Source: Oscillospiraceae bacterium
GTDB taxonomy: Bacteria > Bacillota > Clostridia > Oscillospirales > Oscillospiraceae
Assembly (NCBI GenBank): GCA_009779845.1
Contig: WRBE01000007.1
Span: 1-62,798, forward strand
Direction: 5' to 3'
DNA: 62,798 nt
A program made the position numbers and the translations under genes. Below, one piece after another: positions 8,093-15,166 of this stretch; position 1 is the first letter of the stretch; each line of letters opens with the position of its first letter. The notes under the pieces are model-generated. The model was not told the origin of the DNA. It saw nothing but the letters and a program-made list of their open reading frames with translations, and made no database searches.

Positions 8093-9133
8093 CTAATCAG
8101 TTAAAAATTGTCGAAACGCCGTGGGCAGTGCCACCTGATGGGCACGGTCGTCCGGCGTGGCCCAAGTAAAGGCGGGGCTTTGGGTACGGCATTGGATGTA
8201 GTACCCGGTCATGTGCCACTCTACATGGGTAAAGATGTGCTTTCTTCGGCTGGCGCGGATAAGTTCTGTGGGGTCTGCGCCCCAAGCGTTTGTTTGTTCT
8301 AAGGCCGCACCCTCGTCTAACTCCCCGGGGACAGAGGGCAAGGCCCATAGTCCAGCCAAAAGGCCCGCATTAGGGCGTTTTTCCACTGCTAATCTATCGC
8401 CTGTGGTGAGGATAAACACCGTCATGGTCTCCTCCCGCCGGGGCCGTTTTTTGAGCCGGACAGGGTATTGTAGCTGGTTCCCTGCCGCCCTCGCCCGACA
8501 AAGGTGGGCCAGTGGGCAAGTATGGCACAAGGGTGCGCCGTTGGGCAGACAGACAGTGGCACCTAGCTCCATCACGGCCTGATTGAAATCCCGCGGGTCT
8601 GTGTGGTGAAGCAATGTCTCAAGCTCTGCTGTCACCCGCTTTCTCACCGCCGGAAGGTCTACACAATCCGAGGACGCCATAAGCCGTGCCCACACCCGCA
8701 ACACATTTCCGTCCACCGCAGGGTAAGGATGCCCAAAGCAAATAGACGCAATCGCACCCGCCGTATAAGGCCCGATACCGGGCAGGGCCAAAATCTCGGC
8801 ATGAGTATCGGGGAATGCGCCGCCGTGTTCCTCCATCACCGTTACCGCCGCTCGTTTCAGGTTCCGGGCACGATTGTAGTAGCCCAGCCCCTCCCACAGT
8901 TTCATGAGCCGGTCATCGTCTACCTGCGCCAAGTCCGAGATGGTAGGCAACGCCTGTAAAAACCGTGCGTAATAACCCCGCACGGCCTCTACCCGTGTCT
9001 GTTGCAACATAACCTCCGAGAGCCAAACCCGGTAAGGGTCGCAATTTTCTCGCCAAGGCATTTCTCTAGCGTTTGCGTGATACCAAGGCAGGATTGCAGG
9101 TGGTATTTGGTTTAAAAGTGTTTTCGTGTCCAT
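8093..9133 (-). CDS. mutY: A/G-specific adenine glycosylase MutY
   Basis: Removes adenine paired with 8-oxoguanine. Visible features of this 346-residue protein: SEVMLQQTRVEAV with the catalytic Glu, the helix-hairpin-helix LPGIGPYTAGAIAS, the catalytic Asp in AVDGNVLRV, and a Cys-x6-Cys-x2-Cys-x5-Cys iron-sulfur cluster (VCLPNGAPLCHTCPLAHLC). A NUDIX-like C-terminal domain follows. I start at the ATG at 9131-9133 (MDTKTLL); an upstream frame extension runs through a repeat fragment and is not MutY-like. No strong ribosome binding site is seen at the chosen start. The mgtC-like gene follows after 11 bases. Confidence 0.95.
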   Translation of the reverse strand: MDTKTLLNQIPPAILPWYHANAREMPWRENCDPYRVWLSEVMLQQTRVEAVRGYYARFLQALPTISDLAQVDDDRLMKLWEGLGYYNRARNLKRAAVTVMEEHGGAFPDTHAEILALPGIGPYTAGAIASICFGHPYPAVDGNVLRVWARLMASSDCVDLPAVRKRVTAELETLLHHTDPRDFNQAVMELGATVCLPNGAPLCHTCPLAHLCRARAAGNQLQYPVRLKKRPRREETMTVFILTTGDRLAVEKRPNAGLLAGLWALPSVPGELDEGAALEQTNAWGADPTELIRASRRKHIFTHVEWHMTGYYIQCRTQSPAFTWATPDDRAHQVALPTAFRQFLTD

Positions 9134-9185
9134 GGTGTTTAGTGTAGCAGATGTTAGCGGCGGTTGCAAGGGGCTTTCCTTTCGG

Positions 9186-9226
9186 CGTTCCGCCCAGCCA
9201 AAATCGGCGCAAGCCGACAGAAAAGA
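9186..9226 (+). repeat. Tail fragment of the dispersed intergenic repeat
   Basis: AGCCAAAATCGGCG and CAGAAAAG, with matching flanks, are shared with the tail of the long repeat copies at 39.4 and 21.5 kb. It lies between mutY and tRNA-Gly. Confidence 0.5.
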
Positions 9227-9264
9227 GCACAGAAAAGCCCCCATAGCATTATGCTACAAGGGCT

Positions 9265-9339
<75 letters not shown>

Positions 9340-9386
9340 ATCTTGCACTATTATAGCAAAAATTTTGTATCTGTCAAGTGTTTGCG

Positions 9387-9415
9387 TTGTTTCTCTTGCT
9401 TGAATATGCTATACT
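9387..9415 (+). promoter_or_regulatory. Sigma-A-type promoter for the fumarase operon
   Basis: TTGTTT (9387-9392), a 17-base spacer and TATACT (9410-9415) lie about 35 bases before the TTG start of the fumarase alpha gene. Confidence 0.65.
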
Positions 9416-9450
9416 GGCTCCAATCGAGGGGCTGAAGGGAGAAATCCGCT

Positions 9451-10293
9451 TTGAAAAAAATCCAAACCAGTACCATTACAGAACATATCCGTAACCTCTG
9501 CATCCGGGCTAATTATAAATTGCCGGAGAGTGTGGCAACTCGGATTAGAGCCTGTCATGAGAACGAGCCATGGCCGCAGACAAAAGAGACTTTGGGGCGT
9601 TTGATGGAAAATATGGAGATTGCGGCAGGCGAGCAAGTGCCCATTTGCCAAGATACAGGCATGGCCTGTGTGTTGATTGCGTTGGGGCAAGAAGTACAGA
9701 TTGTGGGCGGTGACCTGTATGAAGCCATCCATGAAGGGGTGCGCCGGGGGTATATAGAGGGGTATTTGCGAAAATCCATCGTGTCAGACCCCCTTCGTCG
9801 AGTGAACACCGGAGACAACACCCCGGCCATGATCCATGTGGATATCGTACCCGGAGACACCCTCACAATCACTGTGGCACCCAAGGGTGCGGGATCGGAG
9901 AATATGAGCCGCCTTGCCATGCTACCCCCTTCCGCCGGGCGAGACGGGGTGGTGGATTTTGTGATAGAGACCGTAAAACTTGCGGGACCAAACCCGTGCC
10001 CGCCCATTGTAGTGGGAGTAGGACTAGGCGGCAGTTTCGATGTGGTGGCGGGGCTTGCTAAAAAAGCCGTACTTCGCCCACTAGACCAACCCAATCCGGA
10101 CGAATATTATCAGGAGCTGGAAAAAGAGCTATTGACAAAAATCAACGCCCTCGGCTTAGGCCCGCAGGGATTTGGCGGCGAGAGTACAGCCCTTGGCGTG
10201 AATATCGAGACCTATCCCACCCACATTGCGGCCCTGCCGGTGGCAGTGAATATCAATTGCCATGTGGCCCGGTCTGCCACTATCGTATTGTAG
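9451..10293 (+). CDS. Class I fumarate hydratase, alpha subunit
   Basis: N-terminal half of an iron-sulfur fumarase (or related tartrate dehydratase) that interconverts fumarate and malate. The 280-residue protein has the conserved PICQDTG block around residue 68, then NTGDNTPA and APKGAGSENMS, and the cluster Cys in GPNPCPPIVVGVGLGGSFD. The start is TTG at 9451 with GGGAG about 9 bases upstream. The beta-subunit gene follows 10 bases later, so the two-subunit anaerobe-type enzyme is encoded as an operon. Fumarase and L-tartrate dehydratase cannot be separated with certainty; fumarase is the more common case. Confidence 0.92.
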   Translation: MKKIQTSTITEHIRNLCIRANYKLPESVATRIRACHENEPWPQTKETLGRLMENMEIAAGEQVPICQDTGMACVLIALGQEVQIVGGDLYEAIHEGVRRGYIEGYLRKSIVSDPLRRVNTGDNTPAMIHVDIVPGDTLTITVAPKGAGSENMSRLAMLPPSAGRDGVVDFVIETVKLAGPNPCPPIVVGVGLGGSFDVVAGLAKKAVLRPLDQPNPDEYYQELEKELLTKINALGLGPQGFGGESTALGVNIETYPTHIAALPVAVNINCHVARSATIVL

Positions 10294-10303
10294 GAGACAG
10301 AGT

Positions 10304-10867
10304 ATGAGCATTCGTATTACCACACCTTTGACGCAAGCGGTCGCAAAGACCCTGCACGCCGGAGACCAAGTTCTGATTTCCGGCACCATCTACACCGCCC
10401 GAGATGCGGCCCATAAGCGGTTGGTAGAGGCCCTAGATCGGGGTGAGTCTCTGCCGATTCCCATCGAAGATGCGATTATCTACTACGTCGGCCCGACACC
10501 GTCTAAACCGGGGGCGGTCATCGGCTCTGCCGGGCCTACCTCCAGTTACCGGATGGATGCTTATGCGCCACGCCTGATGGCGTTGGGGTTGCGGGGCATG
10601 TTAGGTAAGGGCAAACGCGCACTGGAAATCATTGCCGCCATGAAAGCCCACGGTGCGGTCTATTTCGGGGCCATTGGCGGTGCGGCGGCCCTGTTGTCCC
10701 GGTGTATCACCGCTTCGGAGGTGGTTTGTTACGAGGACTTAGGCCCTGAGGCCATCCGGCAGCTCACAGTAGCGGACTTCCCCGCCACAGTGGTGATTGA
10801 TACCGAGGGCAACAACTTGTTTGAGTTAGGCGTAGCAGAATATCTAGCCAGCAGAGAACACACATAA
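10304..10867 (+). CDS. Class I fumarate hydratase, beta subunit
   Basis: C-terminal half of the iron-sulfur hydro-lyase. The 187-residue protein has the family block GDQVLISGTIYTARDAAHKR, then YVGPTPSKPGAVIGSAGPTSSYRMD and GAIGGAAALLS. The ATG at 10304 has AGGAGA 7 bases upstream; the longer in-frame extension overlaps the alpha gene and lacks support. It assembles with the product of the gene immediately upstream. Confidence 0.92.
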   Translation: MSIRITTPLTQAVAKTLHAGDQVLISGTIYTARDAAHKRLVEALDRGESLPIPIEDAIIYYVGPTPSKPGAVIGSAGPTSSYRMDAYAPRLMALGLRGMLGKGKRALEIIAAMKAHGAVYFGAIGGAAALLSRCITASEVVCYEDLGPEAIRQLTVADFPATVVIDTEGNNLFELGVAEYLASREHT

Positions 10868-10934
10868 TTGTATGTTTTTGGTCAGCGGGGGAAACACTAG
10901 TTTCACTGATACTATCGTGAAAGGAGTGAACCCC

Positions 10935-11186
10935 ATGCAACGACGTCAAAACCTCATTGACCAAGTCAAAGAAGAATACGCCAACATCGCCTCTGCCGCC
11001 AGCCAACAGCACTTCCACCAGACCACCACCGGGCTGACCCCGGAGGGGTATTACGAAAAGCTACTTCAAGCCGTGATTACCAAGATCGAGGGCGGCACTT
11101 TTGACAACTGCCGTTCAGGGAGCGAGGTTGTGAACAAAGTGGCGGCGGATAAGTCGATTTTGACGGATTGGCAAGCACCGCATTAG
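10935..11186 (+). CDS. Small hypothetical protein, 83 residues
   Basis: Soluble, mostly helical protein beginning MQRRQNLIDQVKEEY, with no Cys, signal or membrane segment. AAGGAG sits 8 bases before the ATG at 10935. The 67 bases before it include a short inverted repeat (TTTCAC with GTGAAA). A strong terminator follows the stop. I do not recognise the family. Its position after the fumarase genes may be coincidental; the upstream hairpin suggests its own control or mRNA processing. Confidence 0.7.
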   Translation: MQRRQNLIDQVKEEYANIASAASQQHFHQTTTGLTPEGYYEKLLQAVITKIEGGTFDNCRSGSEVVNKVAADKSILTDWQAPH

Positions 11187-11199
11187 CACGAGGAGAGAG

Positions 11200-11232
11200 C
11201 CGCTTGGGGCGAGATGCCCCAAGCGGTTTTTT
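11200..11232 (+). terminator. Strong Rho-independent terminator
   Basis: CCGCTTGGGGC pairs with GCCCCAAGCGG over a 5-base loop, followed by six T. It closes the fumarase/small-protein transcript before rpsB. Confidence 0.92.
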
Positions 11233-11243
11233 GTAAAAAATAC

Positions 11244-11272
11244 TTGTAATCTATGCCAAGTTCTGTTATAAT
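11244..11272 (+). promoter_or_regulatory. Promoter of rpsB-tsf
   Basis: TTGTAA (11244-11249), a 17-base spacer and TATAAT (11267-11272). The roughly 115-base leader up to the rpsB ATG contains GC-rich stems (11285-11340) and may carry autoregulation by S2, as is known for rpsB in other bacteria; I cannot show this here. Confidence 0.75.
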
Positions 11273-11395
11273 ACCTTGGCATTACACACGCTGGTCGGAC
11301 AGTTCTGTCTGGTGCGTTGCTCTGTTGCGACGTAGGCAGGCTGGTTGATGACAGCGGAGGATGACAACAAAAATTTGCAGGAGGAATCAACAATC

Positions 11396-12181
11396 ATGGC
11401 AGTCGTATCAATGAAGCAATTGTTGGAGGCCGGGGTACACTTCGGTCACCAAACCCGTCGGTGGAACCCGAAAATGGCGCCCTATATTTACATGGAGCGT
11501 AATGGGATTTATATCATCGACCTCCAAAAAACCGTAAAGAAACTGGAAGCCGCTTACTCCTTCGTGAGAGAACTGGCTGAAAACGGACAAAGCATCCTGT
11601 TCGTGGGCACGAAAAAACAAGCCCAAGACGCAATCAAAGAAGAGGCCGAGCGGGTCGGCATGTACTACATCAACGCCCGCTGGTTAGGTGGTATGCTCAC
11701 CAACTTCAAAACCATGCGTACCCGTGTGGATCGTTTAGGCCAACTGCGCAAAATGCAAGAAGACGGCACGTTTGACATGCTGCCCAAGAAAGAAGTCATC
11801 AAACTAACCCATGAGATTGGCAAGCTGGAAAGATACCTCGGCGGCGTAGAGGACATGAAAAAACTACCCGGTGCCATCTTCATCGTAGACCCAAGAAAAG
11901 AGCGCAACGCCATCGCAGAGGCCCGGAAGCTGAAAATTCCCGTAGTCGCCATTGTAGACACCAACTGTGACCCCGATGAGATTGACTACGTGATTCCCGG
12001 CAACGATGACGCCATCCGCGCCATTAAGCTCATCAGCCAAACCATGGCAAACGCTGTTATGGAAGGTCGCCAAGGCAGCGACCAACCCGCAGAAGAGACA
12101 GCAGCGGCACCCGCCGCCCCAGCTCCTGCGGCAGAGCCGGTAGCAACAGAAGAGGCCCCTGCGGCCCCGGCAGCAGAGTAA
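11396..12181 (+). CDS. rpsB: 30S ribosomal protein S2
   Basis: Small-subunit ribosomal protein of 261 residues. The typical N-terminus is [22 protein letters not shown], with [25 protein letters not shown] and [16 protein letters not shown] later. The last 30 residues form an Ala/Pro/Glu-rich tail longer than in Bacillus, which is variable in the family. The ATG at 11396 follows GCAGGAGGA. It is co-transcribed with tsf, 15 bases downstream, the standard bacterial arrangement. Confidence 0.98.
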   Translation: MAVVSMKQLLEAGVHFGHQTRRWNPKMAPYIYMERNGIYIIDLQKTVKKLEAAYSFVRELAENGQSILFVGTKKQAQDAIKEEAERVGMYYINARWLGGMLTNFKTMRTRVDRLGQLRKMQEDGTFDMLPKKEVIKLTHEIGKLERYLGGVEDMKKLPGAIFIVDPRKERNAIAEARKLKIPVVAIVDTNCDPDEIDYVIPGNDDAIRAIKLISQTMANAVMEGRQGSDQPAEETAAAPAAPAPAAEPVATEEAPAAPAAE

Positions 12182-12196
12182 AGGAGGATTATTTTC

Positions 12197-13132
12197 ATGG
12201 CATTTACAGCAAAAGACGTACAAAAACTGCGTGAAATGACCGGTGTCGGCATGATGGACTGTAAAAAGGCCCTCACCGAAACCGATGGCGATATGGACAA
12301 AGCCGTTGCGTTCCTACGGGAAAAAGGCTTGGCGGCGGCGCAGAAAAAAGCCGGTCGTGTGGCCGCAGAGGGCGTTGTAGCCGCTGTGGCAACCGAGGGC
12401 GCTTCCGCTGTGGTGGAAGTCAACGCCGAGACGGACTTCGTGGCACAGAACGAGAGCTTTACCACCTTTGCAAACGATGTGGCAAAACTGGTCGCAGAGC
12501 ACAATCCGGCTGATTTAGAGACCCTCATGGCCCTCTCCTATCCCGGCAGTGACATGACTGTACTCCAGATGCAACAAGAGAAAATCTTGGTCATCGGTGA
12601 GAATATCCAAGTGCGCCGGTTTGCCCGGTATGACACTGGTGTAACGGTGCCTTACGTCCACATGGGCGGCCGGATTGGTGTCTTGGTGAACATGGAAGTG
12701 TCTGAAGCGCTGGCAACCAACGAAAAAGTGTTCGAGTTGGGCCGTGACTTGGCCATGCAGATTGCCGCCATGCGGCCCCAATATCTGGACAGCACCTCTG
12801 TGGATGCGACTGTGGTGGAGCAAGAGCGCCAAATCCAGCTCACCAAAGCCATTGAGGAAAACAAGGCCAAAAATTTGCCCGATGATAAGGCAGAAGCCAT
12901 TGCCCAAAACATGGTCAAAGGCCGGATGAACAAATTCTTTGAAGAGGTGTGCCTAGTGAACCAGCCCTTCGTCAAAGAGAGCAAAGTCACTGTAGAAAAG
13001 CACGTCGCCACCCTAGCCAAAGAGCTGGGCGGCGAAATTACAATCAAAGGCTTCACTCGCTACGAGCGCGGGGAGGGCATTGAGAAAGAAGAATCTAACT
13101 TCGCCGCAGAAATTGCGAACATGGTACAGTAA
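12197..13132 (+). CDS. tsf: Elongation factor Ts
   Basis: Guanine-nucleotide exchange factor for EF-Tu, 311 residues. The N-terminal UBA-like domain reads VQKLREMTGVGMMDCKKAL, followed by AAAEG-type segments and VEVNAETDFVA. AAGGAGG precedes the ATG. It ends the rpsB operon ahead of a clear terminator. Length and motifs are normal for the family. Confidence 0.98.
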   Translation: MAFTAKDVQKLREMTGVGMMDCKKALTETDGDMDKAVAFLREKGLAAAQKKAGRVAAEGVVAAVATEGASAVVEVNAETDFVAQNESFTTFANDVAKLVAEHNPADLETLMALSYPGSDMTVLQMQQEKILVIGENIQVRRFARYDTGVTVPYVHMGGRIGVLVNMEVSEALATNEKVFELGRDLAMQIAAMRPQYLDSTSVDATVVEQERQIQLTKAIEENKAKNLPDDKAEAIAQNMVKGRMNKFFEEVCLVNQPFVKESKVTVEKHVATLAKELGGEITIKGFTRYERGEGIEKEESNFAAEIANMVQ

Positions 13133-13143
13133 AGGCGAAACGA

Positions 13144-13182
13144 ACACCGGGGCTTGATGGAAATCAGTCCCGGTGTTTTTTT
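13144..13182 (+). terminator. Terminator of rpsB-tsf
   Basis: An imperfect stem of ACACCGGGGCT with AGTCCCGGTGT over an 11-base loop, followed by seven T. Confidence 0.9.
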
Positions 13183-13234
13183 GCCCTTGTAGGGGACAAG
13201 GGATATACAGAAAACTATTACTCTTGTCCTTTCT

Positions 13235-13263
13235 TTGCGTTGCAGAGGGAATTATGGTATACT
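13235..13263 (+). promoter_or_regulatory. Promoter directly in front of mnmL
   Basis: TTGCGT (13235-13240), 17 bases, then TATACT (13258-13263) with an extended TGG. The expected transcription start, about 7 bases further on, falls at or next to the ATG at 13271. No Shine-Dalgarno sequence is seen between, so the mRNA may be leaderless. Confidence 0.65.
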
Positions 13264-13270
13264 CTATCAC

Positions 13271-14197
13271 ATGAAAACACACGCTGACGGGAAACGCTTT
13301 CGTTCTTTTAACCACTACCTTCGCACTATGTTCGGTGAGAAGGTATTCAAAATCTCATTAGACGGCGGATTCTCTTGCCCCAACCGGGACGGGACGGTGG
13401 CATTCGGCGGCTGTACCTTTTGCAGTGACGTGGGTTCGGGGGACTTTGTGCAACGACGGGCCGCACCGCTGTCAGAGCAGTTTGCGCTGTTCAAAGATAA
13501 GATGCATGAGAAGTGGGCCAGAGGGAAATATATCGCCTATTTCCAAGCGTTTACAAATACCCACGGGCCAGTCTCTGTCCTGCGAGAACGGTTTGAGCGC
13601 ACGTTGCTAGAAGACCATGTGGTGGGCCTGTCCATTGCCACCCGCCCGGACTGTTTGCCTGACGATGTGATTGCCTATCTTGCGGAACTGAATCAACGCA
13701 CCTTTCTCTGGGTGGAATTAGGGCTACAGACTATATTTGACGATACGGCGCAGGCTTTTAACCGGGGCTATCCTTTTGCGGCCTACTTAAATGCGGTGGA
13801 AAAACTGCGTAAGCATAGAATACGGGTCTGTACTCATATTATAAACGGCCTCCCGGAGGAAAGCCGTGAGATGATGTTAGAAACCGCACAGACCGTTGCA
13901 AAACTGGATGTACAGGGCATTAAAATTCACTCTCTGCATCTGCTCAAAAACACACCTATGGTTGACTTGTATGAATCCGGTGCGCTCCGATTTTTAGAGC
14001 GAGATGAATACGTCTCTATCGTTTGCGACCAGCTAGAGATATTGCCGCCGGATATGATTATCCACCGTCTGACCGGGGACGGTTCTCGTGATAAAATGAT
14101 AGGCCCCCAGTGGAGCATAAAGAAATGGGAGACGCTGAACGCCATCGACTGGATGCTGGAAGAACGAGATACGTGGCAGGGGAAATATTATGGATAG
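13271..14197 (+). CDS. mnmL: Radical SAM protein of the YtqA/YhcC family, MnmL-type
   Basis: Radical SAM enzyme of 308 residues. The cluster-binding region is CPNRDGTVAFGGCTFC, preceded by the family-typical FNHYLRTMFGEKVFKISLDGGFS. In Bacillus subtilis and Streptococcus mutans the YtqA member (MnmL) is needed to convert cmnm5s2U toward nm5s2U at the tRNA wobble position. The ATG at 13271 gives the normal N-terminus; the upstream in-frame extension is not conserved-looking. The gene overlaps mnmM by 8 bases, the same operon as in Bacillus, which strongly supports this role. A promoter ends almost at the start codon. Confidence 0.88.
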   Translation: MKTHADGKRFRSFNHYLRTMFGEKVFKISLDGGFSCPNRDGTVAFGGCTFCSDVGSGDFVQRRAAPLSEQFALFKDKMHEKWARGKYIAYFQAFTNTHGPVSVLRERFERTLLEDHVVGLSIATRPDCLPDDVIAYLAELNQRTFLWVELGLQTIFDDTAQAFNRGYPFAAYLNAVEKLRKHRIRVCTHIINGLPEESREMMLETAQTVAKLDVQGIKIHSLHLLKNTPMVDLYESGALRFLERDEYVSIVCDQLEILPPDMIIHRLTGDGSRDKMIGPQWSIKKWETLNAIDWMLEERDTWQGKYYG

Positions 14198-14783
14198 AGA
14201 TAGAACGGCCTTACAGCCAATTTTAACATTCGCACACACACTGCTAGAGCACACAATCCAACCGGGCGACATTGTTATTGACTGCACCATGGGCAATGGA
14301 CACGATACGCTGTTCCTCGCTAATCTGGTGGGTCAGAGCGGGCATGTATTTGCGTTTGATATTCAGGAAAGCGCTATTGCAATGACCAAGAAACGCTTAG
14401 AGCAAAACGGTGTCACCGCCGAGCGCGTGACGTTAATCCAAGCGAGCCACGGGGACTTATTGGAACACATCCCGGCAAATACCGATCTCAAATGCAAGGC
14501 CGTCATCTTTAACCTCGGCTACCTGCCCGGCGGCGACAAGCAAATCTGTACAACACCTGATACAACCATTGCGGCAATAGAAACGTTGCGCACCATCCTC
14601 GCCCCCGGCGGGCTCATTGTACTAGTCGTATACCCAGGGCACACCGAAGGGGCAACGGAGGCCGCTACGTTATTACAGTATTGCGAGACAATCCCGCACA
14701 CGGCGGTTAATGTGGTGCTGTATCGGATTTTGAATAACCCGAATCGACCGCCTTTTGTTATTGCGTTGGAGATGAAGGGGTGA
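14190..14783 (+). CDS. mnmM: tRNA nm5(s2)U methyltransferase, YtqB/MnmM family
   Basis: SAM-dependent class I methyltransferase of 197 residues that methylates nm5(s2)U to mnm5(s2)U in tRNA. Motif I is VIDCTMGNGHDTLFLA, the motif II acid lies in FAFDIQ, and the FNLGYLPGGDK block and LAPGGLIVLVVYPGHTEG are YtqB hallmarks. The ATG lies inside the last codons of mnmL, indicating translational coupling. Together with MnmG at the start of the window this gives three of the enzymes for wobble mnm5U synthesis; mnmE is not in the window. Confidence 0.9.
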   Translation: MDRDRTALQPILTFAHTLLEHTIQPGDIVIDCTMGNGHDTLFLANLVGQSGHVFAFDIQESAIAMTKKRLEQNGVTAERVTLIQASHGDLLEHIPANTDLKCKAVIFNLGYLPGGDKQICTTPDTTIAAIETLRTILAPGGLIVLVVYPGHTEGATEAATLLQYCETIPHTAVNVVLYRILNNPNRPPFVIALEMKG

Positions 14784-14814
14784 GAGGAAAGAGGTTCCGC
14801 GCAAAAAAATCTCC

Positions 14815-14843
14815 TTGACTGCTACTGTCCTTTGTGGTATCAT
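14815..14843 (+). promoter_or_regulatory. Promoter of tRNA-Ser
   Basis: TTGACT (14815-14820), 17 bases, TATCAT (14838-14843), about 18 bases before the tRNA 5' end. Confidence 0.75.
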
Positions 14844-14860
14844 AAACAAGGTTAATGTAC

Positions 14861-14951
14861 GGAGAAGTACCCAAGAGGCCGAAGGGGCTCCCCTGCTAAG
14901 GGAGTAGGGCGGGAAACCGTCGCGAGGGTTCAAATCCCTCCTTCTCCGCCA
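14861..14951 (+). tRNA. tRNA-Ser (anticodon GCU)
   Basis: Acceptor GGAGAAG pairs with CTTCTCC. The anticodon arm CTCCCCTGCTAAGGGAG shows GCU, a long variable arm (GGGCGGGAAACCGTCGC region) is typical of tRNA-Ser, the T-loop is GTTCAAATC, and CCA is encoded. Confidence 0.96.
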
Positions 14952-14961
14952 CGAATATGTC

Positions 14962-14993
14962 AAGCCCCGACAAAAAATTTGTCGGGGCTTTGG
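14962..14993 (+). terminator. Terminator after tRNA-Ser
   Basis: A perfect 13-bp stem (14962-14974 with 14978-14990) with a 3-base loop and a short T-containing tail. Confidence 0.75.
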
Positions 14994-15166
14994 CTATCTG
15001 CTCACAACTGTATAAATGCAGTCAATTCTCTTGTCCATTTGCACTTATGCTGTAAATATTGCCTAAACCACACCACACCATGGTAGCAGCGTGGTCGTGT
15101 TGTTTTATTAGTCTTTTTATGATACAATTGGCTACATAATCTTTTTTAACAAAGGACAAAATCATC

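Noticed and set aside
11273-11395. A named riboswitch in the rpsB leader
   Set aside because: Stems are visible but no known riboswitch core was recognised; an S2 leader element is possible but not demonstrable by eye.
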